A DNA stretch of 64,000 nucleotides, taken from Phycisphaerae bacterium. Its GTDB lineage: Bacteria > Planctomycetota > Phycisphaerae > Phycisphaerales > UBA1924. This document shows positions 1 through 8,808 of the stretch, in pieces. The stretch's first letter is position 1, and each line of letters opens with the position of its first letter. A program made the position numbers and the translations under genes. Below the pieces are notes generated by a model that did not search any database, was not told where the DNA came from, and saw only the letters and a program-made list of their open reading frames with translations. The stretch is taken from the NCBI GenBank assembly GCA_030432255.1, contig JAUIHS010000006.1, positions 1 through 64,000 on the forward strand, read 5' to 3'.

Positions 1-351
1 CTTGAGTGTCGGGTTCCGCATCACGCGGTTGAATGGGATCAGCATGGCGAAGTACCACGAGAGCTCAGCAATCGCGGGGACCTCGGTCTGCAACACGATG
101 GTGGATTGCTCCGGGTCGATGCCGCAGGCCAACCAGTCCTTCACGATCTCGATGGTGTCCTGCCGGATCTCGGCCGACTGCTCAGCCCGAGTCGTGAACG
201 CATGCATGTTGGCGAGCAGGAAGTAGCAGTCGTACTCATCCTGCATCCGCAGGCGGTTCTCGATGCTGCCGACATAATGACCGAGGTGCAGGCGACCGGT
301 CGGTGTGTCACCGGTCAGGACGCGCGGACGCTCTGAAGTGGACTCATTCAT
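1..351 (-). CDS. trpS: Tryptophanyl-tRNA synthetase, N-terminal part (cut by window edge)
   Basis: Charges tRNA-Trp with tryptophan in the cytoplasm. Reading the minus strand from the ATG at 351 gives 117 codons with no stop. The N-terminus carries the class I synthetase signature: TGDTPTGRLHLGHYVGS, with the HIGH-like motif HLGH at residues 22-25. This is followed by DCYFLLANMHAFTT and a DWLACGIDPEQS segment, all typical of TrpS. The 3' part, including the KMSKS loop, lies outside the window. No Shine-Dalgarno is visible. It is divergent from htpX. Identity is clear from the family pattern. Confidence 0.95.
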   Translation of the reverse strand, partial: MNESTSERPRVLTGDTPTGRLHLGHYVGSIENRLRMQDEYDCYFLLANMHAFTTRAEQSAEIRQDTIEIVKDWLACGIDPEQSTIVLQTEVPAIAELSWYFAMLIPFNRVMRNPTLK

Positions 352-568
352 GGTCGGGAGAGAGTAGCGGGGATCACCCGAACATTCACGCCCGTCCGCC
401 TGCCGACCGCGAGCCACGATCCGCCAGAATGGCAGTCCGAACCGCCTTTCCGGGCAGCGAGGGCCTCATCACGACTGGCACGCCAGTTGTTCCTGTCAAC
501 GGGGTGAAATCTTCCCCCCTCGTGCCGTAAGCATGAGGGGACTCACTGTGTCAGGGAACGACAGGACC

Positions 569-1408
569 ATGTTCAACTTCGCGAATCATGCCAAGACCGC
601 ACTGCTGATGGGACTTCTCATCGGCCTCTTCCTCGTCGTGGGGTGGAGCGCCATGGGATCGACCGGCCTCATTCTCTTCGGCGCCATCGGCATCATCACC
701 AACTTCGGTGCCTACTTCTTCTCCGACACCATTGCCATCAAGGCCATGCAGGGGCGCGAGATCCATCCGAACCATCCCGAACTGGGATACCTGCATCGCA
801 TGGTGGATGAACTCCGTCAGCGCGCTGACCTGCCCATGCCGAGGGTCTACCTCTGCCCCCACGATGCACCCAACGCATTCGCGACCGGGCGAAACCCCCG
901 TCATGCCGCTGTCGCCGTCACGCAGGGCCTCCTGCGCACCATGAATCGTGATGAAATCGAGGGCGTGCTGGCGCACGAACTCGCCCACATCCGGCATCGC
1001 GATACGCTGATCTCCTGCATCGCCGCCACCATCGCCGGTGTCCTCGCCATGGCCGCACAGATGTTCTTCTTCATCGGCGGGCGACGCGATGGCAATGCTC
1101 TCATGGGTCTCCTGATGATCATCATCGCCGCGTTCGGCGCCATGGTCATCAAGGGCATGATCAGCCGCTCCCGCGAATTCGCCGCGGACGCCGAGGGCGC
1201 CCGCATCGCCGGCTCGCCCCACGGACTGGCGTCCGCCCTCGGCAAACTTGATGCGCTCTCGAAACGGATTCCGCTCGTCCAGCCGAACCCCGCCCAGAAC
1301 AACCTCTTCATCATCGAACCGCTCTGCGGCCGAACACTCATGAACCTCTTCGCCACCCACCCGCCGACCGAAGCACGAATCCGGGAACTGAAACAACTCG
1401 AACTTTGA
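569..1408 (+). CDS. htpX: M48 family membrane zinc metalloprotease HtpX
   Basis: Integral inner-membrane protease that degrades misfolded membrane proteins, often as part of envelope stress responses. The 279-residue product has two N-terminal membrane segments (about 11-28 and 31-51). The zinc motif HELAH is at 136-140, two further membrane segments lie at about 152-170 and 178-197, and the third zinc ligand is Glu203 in SREFAADAEG. Length and order match HtpX. An upstream in-frame ATG exists at 533, but the ATG at 569 is preferred because it follows a GACAGGA Shine-Dalgarno-like sequence and gives the usual MFNFANHAKTALL start. A hairpin lies just after the stop. Confidence 0.93.
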   Translation: MFNFANHAKTALLMGLLIGLFLVVGWSAMGSTGLILFGAIGIITNFGAYFFSDTIAIKAMQGREIHPNHPELGYLHRMVDELRQRADLPMPRVYLCPHDAPNAFATGRNPRHAAVAVTQGLLRTMNRDEIEGVLAHELAHIRHRDTLISCIAATIAGVLAMAAQMFFFIGGRRDGNALMGLLMIIIAAFGAMVIKGMISRSREFAADAEGARIAGSPHGLASALGKLDALSKRIPLVQPNPAQNNLFIIEPLCGRTLMNLFATHPPTEARIRELKQLEL

Positions 1409-1436
1409 CCGACACGAACATCCCGCCTCCTCCCGA

Positions 1437-1480
1437 ACCTGCCGCGGACCCTGTTAGGATGCCGCGGCAGGTTCCTTTTT
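1437..1480 (+). terminator. Hairpin plus T-run after htpX, touching the next start codon
   Basis: A perfect 11-base inverted repeat (1437-1447 with 1462-1472) encloses a 14-base loop and is followed by TCCTTTTT at 1473-1480. It looks like an intrinsic terminator for htpX. The T-run ends directly against the ATG at 1481, so the 3' arm (GGCAGGT) also occupies the ribosome-binding position of the next gene. Confidence 0.75.
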
Positions 1481-3604
1481 ATGAGCGAAACGCCTCCGAC
1501 ACCTCGCTTCAACGACCCCCGTCTCATCGTGCTGATCGGCGCTGTCGCCGTTGTCGTGCTCGCCCTCTGGCTTGCGACCATCGGCACGGGAGCGCCTGAC
1601 GGCGCGATCGCAGGCCTGATCCAGAGCTTCCTGCTAGGCGCCTCGCTCACCGCTCCCTGGCTCATCGGTGCGGCCGGACTCGGTCGACTCCTCGCAGGTC
1701 TCTGGCGAACGGACACCGATGCCGAGCCGGACCTGCTCCTCCAGACCACGGCCGGCGCCATGGTCTGCCTCTTCCTCGCCCACCTGATGGGCATGATGGG
1801 TCTCTTCAGCGGCGGCATCGGGCGGACCATGGCGTGGCTCCCGTGTGTCACCGGCACAGCGATCCTGCTGCACCAATGGCGTGGCCGACGCCCCATGATG
1901 GACCTCCACGCCGCGTGGTTCCTGCCGGTGGCGTCTCCGGTGATCGCGATGCTGGTGACCGCCGCGTGCATTGCACCCGGCTTCATCTGGTCATCCGAAG
2001 CGCGCCAGTTCGACACGCTCGCGTACCACCTCCAGTTGCCGAAGGAGTGGCTCGCTTCGGGCACCATTCAATCGTTGCAACACAACGTCTACTCGCATCT
2101 GCCGTCGTACATGGAAGCGGGTTACACGCAGCTCGCCGCCATGTCCCTCGGCGCCGAGCCGAGGCCGGCGGCAGGCGCCGCAGCGGGCGTCTACGCAGCC
2201 CAGTTGCTTCACCTGTGCTTCGCGATTCTCGCCGCGCTGCACGTTCGCCGGGTGATCGATGCGATCGTCGGGAATTCGCTCGCCGGGGTGATCGGCGGGT
2301 GCAGCCTGCTGGCCGCCGGGTGGGTGACGGTCGCCGCGACGTGTGCTTACAACGAGATGGTGGTGCTGGCGGGATTCGCGGCGGCGATCGGCGTTGCACG
2401 CCGCAACGACCTGTCGAGTGTCCAGCGTGGCCTGCTGGTTGCGCTGCTCACGGCGGGGGCCGTCGCAGCCAAGCCGACCGCGCTGTACATGGTTGCCTTT
2501 CCGAGTGTCGCGCTGCTTGTTGCTTGGAGCCCATCGCGCACGCTCACCGACCTGGCCCGACTGCTCATTCCGGGCGCCTTTGTGGCGATGATTTTTCTCG
2601 CTCCGTGGCTGATACGAAATGCCATGGCGACCGGAAACCCGGTCTTCCCGGCGGCCACGGATCTCTTCGGCTCCGGGCACTGGATGCCGGAACAGGTCGC
2701 CCGATGGCGGGGTGCGCACAGCCCGGACGGTACCATTGCTGATCGGCTCCACCTTCTTGTCACAGAGCGCGGCATGGGCCACCACCAATGGTTCCTGTTC
2801 TTCCCGCTGGTGGGCGTTGGCGCGATTGTCGCTTTGCTGTGGCGGAGGACGCGAGCCGTTGCGGGCATGCTGGTAGCCGCGCTCGCCTTCGAGGTCGCCG
2901 CTCGGCTCCTCCTGGAGCATCAACAGTCGCGGTTCCTCCTGCCCCTCGCGGTTCCGGGCGCGGTGCTGATCGGGCTGGGCATCAGCCGTCTGCTTCAGGG
3001 CCAGGGTGATGGAGTCTGGCGTCGTCGCTTCGCATACGTGCCTCTGCTCCTGCTGGTGTTTCCGTCCATCTCCAACTTCCTGGAACAGAACTGGATCCGA
3101 TTCCCCGACCGCCCTCCCGCGGGCGGCCCTTCTGAAGCGCTCATTGCAGGGGCGCGTGCGTTGAACGGGAGCATCAGTGACTTTGCGGGCGAGCGCCCGC
3201 TGGAGAGCATGGATCCCATCAGCGGTTTCAACGCCACATTGGGCGACGGCGACCTGCTGTACCTCGTCGGTGAGTCGCGTGCCCTCTACTTCACTGTTCC
3301 GGTCAGCTACCACTCCACCTGGGACAGCGCCCTCATGGGCGAGGCCATCGAGGCATCGGACGGAACTCTCGACGGCGCGATTCGCTGGCTTGCCGCTCAG
3401 GGTGTGACGCACCTGCTGGTGAACAGCGCGGAGTTGGAGCGCCTGCGTTCCGATGGTTGGTACGATCCGCGTGTGACCCAGGACGTGATCCCGACAACTC
3501 CCGCTGATCGTGCCATTCTCTGTCTCGATATCACGCGGCCGGATCGTCCGAGCATCCTGCCTTTCAGCCAACTCCCAACTCTGCCACCGAGCCGCAGTCC
3601 ATGA
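1481..3604 (+). CDS. GT-C type membrane glycosyltransferase-like protein
   Basis: A 707-residue polytopic protein with roughly a dozen hydrophobic segments and a soluble C-terminal 170 residues. Residues 178-190 read DTLAYHLQLPKEW, in the first large periplasmic loop. A DxxxYHL pattern in this place is typical of the RgtABCD/ArnT-like GT-C families, which move sugars from a polyprenyl-phosphate carrier to an acceptor outside the inner membrane. The start is the only ATG before the first helix. It has no free Shine-Dalgarno because the terminator-like hairpin sits there. The stop overlaps the next ATG (ATGA at 3601-3604), so the two genes are coupled. The substrate cannot be told from sequence. 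Confidence 0.7.
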   Translation: MSETPPTPRFNDPRLIVLIGAVAVVVLALWLATIGTGAPDGAIAGLIQSFLLGASLTAPWLIGAAGLGRLLAGLWRTDTDAEPDLLLQTTAGAMVCLFLAHLMGMMGLFSGGIGRTMAWLPCVTGTAILLHQWRGRRPMMDLHAAWFLPVASPVIAMLVTAACIAPGFIWSSEARQFDTLAYHLQLPKEWLASGTIQSLQHNVYSHLPSYMEAGYTQLAAMSLGAEPRPAAGAAAGVYAAQLLHLCFAILAALHVRRVIDAIVGNSLAGVIGGCSLLAAGWVTVAATCAYNEMVVLAGFAAAIGVARRNDLSSVQRGLLVALLTAGAVAAKPTALYMVAFPSVALLVAWSPSRTLTDLARLLIPGAFVAMIFLAPWLIRNAMATGNPVFPAATDLFGSGHWMPEQVARWRGAHSPDGTIADRLHLLVTERGMGHHQWFLFFPLVGVGAIVALLWRRTRAVAGMLVAALAFEVAARLLLEHQQSRFLLPLAVPGAVLIGLGISRLLQGQGDGVWRRRFAYVPLLLLVFPSISNFLEQNWIRFPDRPPAGGPSEALIAGARALNGSISDFAGERPLESMDPISGFNATLGDGDLLYLVGESRALYFTVPVSYHSTWDSALMGEAIEASDGTLDGAIRWLAAQGVTHLLVNSAELERLRSDGWYDPRVTQDVIPTTPADRAILCLDITRPDRPSILPFSQLPTLPPSRSP

Positions 3605-4623
3605 CCGAATCGCCCCAGGAACCCGGCCTGCGCACGCCGCACCAGTCGCTCAACCCGGTGATCGAAGCGGTCGAGTCGCCGAAGCGCTGGACCCGATCGC
3701 GCATTGCGGTCCAGGTGGCTGGTTTCATCCTCGGCCTCGGGCTGCTGGGTCTCACCATCTATCTTGCCACCACCGGGGACAACGCCGCGCAGTTCCAGCA
3801 TATGCGCGATGCGCCGCCGACATGGCTCATCGCTCTCCTCGCCGTGTCCGCGGCGAGCATTGTCGTGAATGGTGTGATGTTCTGGTTCGTGCTGCTCCCG
3901 CTGCGGCGACTCAATCTCGTCGATGTGGTCGCCGTCAATGCCATTGCCGTCTTCCTCGCCCTGCTTCCCTTCAAGCTGGGGCTGCTCATTCGCGCACTCA
4001 TTCATCACCGGCGCGACGGTGTCCCATTCAAGCAACTCCTCGCGTGGTTTGCAGCCATTTCCGCACTCGCGCTCGCGATCGTGCTTCCCATGGCACTCGC
4101 GAGTCTCTGGCGCGGACAGGTCGATGCACTCTGGTGGCTCGCCGCACTCATCGGACCCGTGGTGTGCACCGCCGTTGGCGTGGGCTGTGGTCGGATCGCG
4201 CCGCGCTACCCGATCCTCTCACGCCTGAGCCTCGGTGCCGATGCCATCGTGAAGCATCTCAGCGCCGTGGTCCCCCACTTCATCTTCCGGTGCGTGGACG
4301 TCGCATGCCTCGCGGCCCGATTCCTGATCGCCGCGAAGATCCTCGGCCATGAAATGACGCTGGATCAGGCCATTCTCACGGGCACGACCTACTTCCTGCT
4401 GAGCGTCGTAGCCCCGACAGGCGTGCTCGGTGCGCGCGAAGCCGGGACCGCAGGCGTCGGACTCGTCCAGGGTCTCGATGTCGCAGGGATTGCACTGCTG
4501 GTCACGGCCGCCGAGACGCTCGCGGCAGCGGCGCTCGGCACCCTCGCCGCGTGGCGCCTTCGTCTGCATGCGGTCCTGCTGTCGCGTCGATCAGTTGTCG
4601 ACGCGGAGTTGCATCAGTCGTGA
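3601..4623 (+). CDS. UPF0104 / lysylphosphatidylglycerol-synthase-TM-like flippase-type protein
   Basis: A 340-residue polytopic membrane protein of the LPG-synthase transmembrane (UPF0104) family. Its C-terminal half has the family signature PTGVLGAREAGTAGV, corresponding to the usual P.GGLGVREA pattern. Members act as lipid or lipid-carrier flippase modules, often beside glycosyltransferases. Here the ATG overlaps the stop of the GT-C-like gene by four bases, which supports joint work on an exported lipid-linked sugar. The N-terminal 35 residues are hydrophilic. The 3' end overlaps the convergent gene at 4591 by 33 bases. Family assignment is good; the cargo is unknown. Confidence 0.75.
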   Translation: MTESPQEPGLRTPHQSLNPVIEAVESPKRWTRSRIAVQVAGFILGLGLLGLTIYLATTGDNAAQFQHMRDAPPTWLIALLAVSAASIVVNGVMFWFVLLPLRRLNLVDVVAVNAIAVFLALLPFKLGLLIRALIHHRRDGVPFKQLLAWFAAISALALAIVLPMALASLWRGQVDALWWLAALIGPVVCTAVGVGCGRIAPRYPILSRLSLGADAIVKHLSAVVPHFIFRCVDVACLAARFLIAAKILGHEMTLDQAILTGTTYFLLSVVAPTGVLGAREAGTAGVGLVQGLDVAGIALLVTAAETLAAAALGTLAAWRLRLHAVLLSRRSVVDAELHQS

Positions 4624-5499
4624 GGTCTGCTTCTGGATGAGGGACATATCACCAAGCGACCAGACGGTCGTGAGTTCCTGGGTACTGACACGATTGATGA
4701 GTTCATCCTTGCTCGTGTCCCAGATCATCTGGGTGGTGCCACTGGCGTCACGCAGTTCGAGAGTGGGCGACCCTTCCGGAGGGTTGGGAGCGGTGCGAAG
4801 ATCAAACTCGATGGTCCCCTTCATCGTCGCCTTGCCCGGGACCACCTGCTCGACCTTCCAGTCCGTCGTGACATCCATCGCGGCGACGGGCGGCAATGCC
4901 ACGGTCTCGACATCCTGCCAGCCGCGGCCCACAGCCCTGGTGGCCTTCATCGCGCCGTCGGCCTTGTAAAGCGGCTCAAGCATGCCAGCGAGGGCGTCCT
5001 CGGAGAAGAAGCCAAGCACATCGAGACCGTCATACGTCTCCTGTTCAGCGACGGCATCCTCGAATGCCTTGAGGCCGCGGACTGTTGTCACATCTCCCTC
5101 GGGGCTGACCATGTAGGTCAGGGTGCCGCCGTAGAGCGCATCGCCGAGTTCGCGGAGCGTCTCATCGGATGCGGTCACGCTGTTTCCGTTGTTGGAGTAC
5201 CGCATCTCGGTATTCTCGCTGGTGATGGCAAGCACGAGCGTGTCGAACCGCAGGCTCATTGAACGCGTGCCCGCATCGCTGATCGAATCCACGGTCAGCT
5301 TCACGGCCGCGACCTGGTTCACCTGACGGGAGGTGGCTTCGCCGCCTTCGCGCTGCTGCGTAAGCGTGATCATGCGGGCCAGCCTGTACTGACTGGTCTC
5401 GCCCTCAGCCAGATCCAGCGCGATCTCAACCGACTGGGCCAGCACGCCGGCAGCCATCACCCAGGTCGCGAGCACTGTCCACATCCACCGCATCTTCAT
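4591..5499 (-). CDS. Secreted protein of unknown function, DUF6263-like
   Basis: A 302-residue product with an N-terminal signal peptide (MKMRWMWTVLATWVMAAGVLAQ) and otherwise hydrophilic, beta-rich sequence, so it is probably periplasmic. The layout (signal peptide, LDLAEGETSQYRLARMITL, long beta-rich domain) resembles secreted DUF6263-type proteins of planctomycetes, but that is a pattern impression. The start at 5499 is set by the strong Shine-Dalgarno AAGGAG nine bases upstream; an open frame reaches back to 5652 without such support. It is divergent from nadE and overlaps the 3' end of the flippase-like gene. No catalytic motif is evident. Confidence 0.7.
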   Translation of the reverse strand: MKMRWMWTVLATWVMAAGVLAQSVEIALDLAEGETSQYRLARMITLTQQREGGEATSRQVNQVAAVKLTVDSISDAGTRSMSLRFDTLVLAITSENTEMRYSNNGNSVTASDETLRELGDALYGGTLTYMVSPEGDVTTVRGLKAFEDAVAEQETYDGLDVLGFFSEDALAGMLEPLYKADGAMKATRAVGRGWQDVETVALPPVAAMDVTTDWKVEQVVPGKATMKGTIEFDLRTAPNPPEGSPTLELRDASGTTQMIWDTSKDELINRVSTQELTTVWSLGDMSLIQKQTSRLMQLRVDN

Positions 5500-5593
5500 A
5501 TCCCATCTCCTTGCATGGTGTTCTCTTGCCCGGACCGGACAGCATACCCAACCCCGGGGCATCCCGCCCTGTTCCGTCCTACCATACACATTC

Positions 5594-7321
5594 ATGAAAC
5601 TCGCGCTCATGCAGTTCAATCCGACCGTCGGAGCCATCCGCGACAACGCCACTCGGATCGTGGATGCGGCAGTGCGCTCCCGCGAAGCAGGCGCCGACCT
5701 CCTGGTCCTGCCCGAACTGGCCCTGTGCGGATATCCCCCACGGGACCTGCTTGTTCAGGAAGGGTTTGTCGAGGAATGCCGCGACACACTCCTGGCCATC
5801 GCGCCGGACCTGCCTCTGCCAACGCTGATCGGCCTCCCGTGGCGCCCCGATCCTCAGAGCGGATCCCCTGACTCGTGGCTTGCGGGCGGCATGGCCACAA
5901 ACAGTGCCGCGCTGCTGCGTGACGGACGCCTCGCAGCGCGTTACGACAAGCGACTCCTGCCGACCTATGACGTCTTCGACGAGCATCGCTACTTCCGGCC
6001 GGGTGATCGCCCCTGCGTCTTCGAACTGGGCGGCACGACGATCGGTGTCGCGATCTGCGAGGATCTGTGGCGCGGCTTCGACATGGGCGTCGATCACCGA
6101 TACGCCTCCTATCCGGACCCCATGCAGCAACTCGTGGATGCCGGCGCCCGACTCATCGTGGTCCCGTCCGCCAGTCCATTCGTCGCCGGCAAGGGCCAGC
6201 GCCAGCGCGATCTGCTCAAAGCCCATGTCAGTCGTCACAACATCACGCTCGCGTCGGTCAATCAGGTCGGCGGCAACGATGACCTCATCTTCGATGGACA
6301 CGCCGCGATCTTCACGCATGACCCGGCCGGCCCGCGGCTCATCGCCGCCGGCCCGGGATTCGAAGAGAACGTCGTGATCGGTGATCTTGCGCCGGACGCA
6401 GCCACCGTGCCGGATCCGCTCGAAGCCGCCTCGCGCTCGGAAGTGATCTTCCGCACGCTCGTGCTGGGCGTGCGGGACTACTGCCGCAAGACCGGGTTCG
6501 AACGGGTCGTCCTCGGCCTCTCCGGCGGCATTGACTCCGCACTCACAGCCGCTGTAGCCGCGGCCGCCCTCGGACCTGACAAGGTGCTGGGGGTCACGCT
6601 TCCGAGTCGGTACTCCTCCGCCGGGTCGGTGGATGACTCGCAGGATCTCGCGGCCCGACTCGGCATCGGCTTCCTTCGCATTCCCATCGAGGAACCACAC
6701 ACCGCAATTGAGTCACTCATCGGTCCTGCCTTCGCACAGATCGGGGCCGTGACCGGCAGCGATGTCACCGAAGAGAACGTCCAGGCGCGGATTCGCGGGG
6801 TCATCCTGATGGCCTTCGCCAACAAGACGCGTGCCCTGCTTCTGAACACGGGCAACAAGTCCGAACTCGCGGTCGGCTACTGCACGCTCTATGGCGATAT
6901 GAACGGCGCGATTGCCGTCCTTGCTGACGTTACGAAGGTCGAGGTCTACCGAATCTCACGATGGGTGAATGAGCACGCGACCGTTGTCGGATTCAAGACG
7001 GCGCCGATTCCCGAGTCCACGCTCACCAAGCCCCCGAGCGCAGAACTCCGACCGGACCAGCGCGACCAGGACACGCTCCCGCCTTACGAGATTCTCGATG
7101 ACGTCATCGAGCGCCACGTCGAACGCCTGCAACATCCGACCCGAATCGTGCGCGAGACCGGATACGACGCCGCGCTCGTCGCGCGTATCATCCGGCTGAT
7201 CGACATCAATGAGTACAAGCGAAAGCAGGCACCGATCGGACTCAAGGTGACGTCGGTGGCCTTCGGACGCGGCCGGCGACGCCCCATCGCCCAGGCATGG
7301 CGCCCGGAGCGGGAACTCTGA
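5594..7321 (+). CDS. nadE: Glutamine-hydrolysing NAD+ synthetase
   Basis: Makes NAD+ from nicotinic acid adenine dinucleotide, ATP and glutamine, the last step of NAD biosynthesis. The 575-residue protein has an N-terminal nitrilase-type glutaminase domain with the triad Glu41 (LPELALCGY), Lys119 (YDKRLLP) and Cys155 (AICEDLWRG). The C-terminal synthetase domain has the PP-loop SGGIDS at 310-315 and the NTGNKSELAVGYCTLYGD segment. It is full length and lacks obvious defects. No Shine-Dalgarno is seen before the ATG. A large perfect inverted repeat lies 30 bases after the stop. Confidence 0.97.
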   Translation: MKLALMQFNPTVGAIRDNATRIVDAAVRSREAGADLLVLPELALCGYPPRDLLVQEGFVEECRDTLLAIAPDLPLPTLIGLPWRPDPQSGSPDSWLAGGMATNSAALLRDGRLAARYDKRLLPTYDVFDEHRYFRPGDRPCVFELGGTTIGVAICEDLWRGFDMGVDHRYASYPDPMQQLVDAGARLIVVPSASPFVAGKGQRQRDLLKAHVSRHNITLASVNQVGGNDDLIFDGHAAIFTHDPAGPRLIAAGPGFEENVVIGDLAPDAATVPDPLEAASRSEVIFRTLVLGVRDYCRKTGFERVVLGLSGGIDSALTAAVAAAALGPDKVLGVTLPSRYSSAGSVDDSQDLAARLGIGFLRIPIEEPHTAIESLIGPAFAQIGAVTGSDVTEENVQARIRGVILMAFANKTRALLLNTGNKSELAVGYCTLYGDMNGAIAVLADVTKVEVYRISRWVNEHATVVGFKTAPIPESTLTKPPSAELRPDQRDQDTLPPYEILDDVIERHVERLQHPTRIVRETGYDAALVARIIRLIDINEYKRKQAPIGLKVTSVAFGRGRRRPIAQAWRPEREL

Positions 7322-7351
7322 AGTTCACGTGTCACGCGACCGGATCTCAGA

Positions 7352-7388
7352 ATGACAGAACCCGGCCTTGAGAGCCGGGTTCTGTCAT
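7352..7388. terminator. Perfect 15-bp inverted repeat between convergent genes
   Basis: Bases 7352-7366 (ATGACAGAACCCGGC) and 7374-7388 are exact reverse complements around a 7-base loop. The repeat lies between nadE and the convergent PEP-CTERM gene and could end transcription from both sides. There is no T-run on either flank, so a classic intrinsic terminator is not certain. Confidence 0.6.
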
Positions 7389-7464
7389 GAGGATCTTGGT
7401 GTGACGTACAGGGAATACTGAGCCACACCTCGACTCTCGAGGGAAGCAAGCAAGCGTACTGCGA

Positions 7465-8196
7465 TCAGCGACGGCGACGGCGGAGGAAACCCGCCGCACC
7501 TGCTGTGAGAATCATTCCAGTCGCCGGTGTCGGGACGAAGTGAACATTGTCCACACCACCGGAACCGCCGAGGGTGATGACCACCCGGTCGAAACTGCTG
7601 AAGCCAACTTCCGCCGCGGTCAGCGGAGAGATGGTGTTGGCCGAATTGTCGCCATAGCTCACGCCGGGGCGATAGTGCGCGGACATGTTGTCAACGAAGT
7701 CGGCGAATCCGACCATGCCGACCGATGAGCCGCTGCTGAAGAACTCGACTGATCCGTCCTCGGCATTGATGCTCTCAACGTCAACCAGATCGAAGCCGAA
7801 CTCGTTCTGATCCGTCGAGAAGTCGAGGATGAACTGACCCGCGGGGCGATTGCCTTCGTCGTTCGGGTTGTCGATGATGCCGTTGTTGTCCTGGTCCGTG
7901 TTGTTCGTGGCCAGGATCATGAGCATGCCGAGGTCCGTATTGCTCGGGAGGTTGCCACCATTCCACGGCGACTCGAGGTCCGGATCGGCCGTACCCGAGA
8001 GATTCGAATCAAACGCGATCGCCAGATCGAACGGGCGATTGAAGTTCACGGCGCTGATCGTCACGCCATCCGAGGCCTGGAACTGGTTGCCGATGACCTC
8101 ACCATGCTGCAGGCCGCTGAAGTCCAGCAGACCCGCAGATGCCACTCCCGAAATGACCACTACCGCGCCGGCGGCGCTCCATGTCGAACGGACCAT
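7465..8196 (-). CDS. Secreted protein with PEP-CTERM-like C-terminal tail
   Basis: A 243-residue exported protein. It has a signal peptide (MVRSTWSAAGAVVVISGVASA) and a beta-rich body. The C-terminal sorting-type tail consists of VPTPATG, a hydrophobic stretch and RRRRR at the very end. In PEP-CTERM proteins this tail is recognised by an exosortase; no exosortase gene is in the window. The segment NNTDQDNNGIIDNPNDEG resembles a calcium-binding loop. The start is fixed by the Shine-Dalgarno AGAGGAG about nine bases before the ATG at 8196. Function is unknown; extracellular or envelope placement is inferred. Confidence 0.75.
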   Translation of the reverse strand: MVRSTWSAAGAVVVISGVASAGLLDFSGLQHGEVIGNQFQASDGVTISAVNFNRPFDLAIAFDSNLSGTADPDLESPWNGGNLPSNTDLGMLMILATNNTDQDNNGIIDNPNDEGNRPAGQFILDFSTDQNEFGFDLVDVESINAEDGSVEFFSSGSSVGMVGFADFVDNMSAHYRPGVSYGDNSANTISPLTAAEVGFSSFDRVVITLGGSGGVDNVHFVPTPATGMILTAGAAGFLRRRRR

Positions 8197-8462
8197 GGGG
8201 ACACACTCCTCTTTCTCATTGCGAGACCGCCGCCCCAACCCCTGTTGTGAAAACGGATATTCGCACCCCGCCTGCCATGGCGGATTGGACCTGGATGTTC
8301 GCGGCGAAGAGTGACGTGTTTCTTCAACCGCTCGCCGGCTCCCAGCGCCGGCACGAGGACACCATGCCCGACTGTCGAACGCGTTCAAGGTCTTTCGTTC
8401 AAAAGACTTGCAGATTCCGGTTATGGGAGCCCAACTTGTTCCGGAGGCAAGAGCCGATAAGT

Positions 8463-8807
8463 TCAGGGGTCGGCGTCCGAGCCCTCGTCAGACGGCGAGT
8501 GCCGGTTGTCCATCGCATCGACAAGGAGCGAGCCGCCCGAAACCACGGCGCAGACCGCAAGTGCCACCCAGAGCGGGGCGCGGAACTGAGGCAGCCCCGC
8601 GGCGTGCACAAAAATGTGATAACCGGCACCGATCAGAGAGAGCCCGACGATGCTCCATGTGATCCGGCTCACAGGGCCCACACCCGCCAGCACGTACTGC
8701 TCAAGTCGATCCGGGCGCCAACGCGTCAGGATCAGTATCACCAGTCCGATGATGCCCACCGCAATACCGAGGGCCACCAGCCAGTCGGTGGCATTACCGA
8801 ATGGCAT
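8463..8807 (-). CDS. Small three-helix membrane protein
   Basis: A 114-residue protein with three predicted membrane segments (about 9-28, 44-65 and 76-97) and a charged tail. It is not recognised as a named family. The ATG follows the stop of the MEMO-family gene with one base between, so it is almost certainly co-transcribed and translationally coupled to it. That is the only clue to function. The 266 bases downstream, up to the PEP-CTERM gene start, hold no gene I can support. Confidence 0.65.
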   Translation of the reverse strand: MPFGNATDWLVALGIAVGIIGLVILILTRWRPDRLEQYVLAGVGPVSRITWSIVGLSLIGAGYHIFVHAAGLPQFRAPLWVALAVCAVVSGGSLLVDAMDNRHSPSDEGSDADP

Positions 8808-8808
8808 G

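Noticed and set aside
533..568. Upstream ATG extending HtpX by 12 residues
   Set aside because: The extension is hydrophilic and the ATG at 569 has the better ribosome-binding site and the family's usual start.
1991..3571. 526-codon open frame antisense to the GT-C-like gene
   Set aside because: High GC gives long antisense frames; composition is Arg/His/Gln-rich without domains, and the plus strand is clearly coding.
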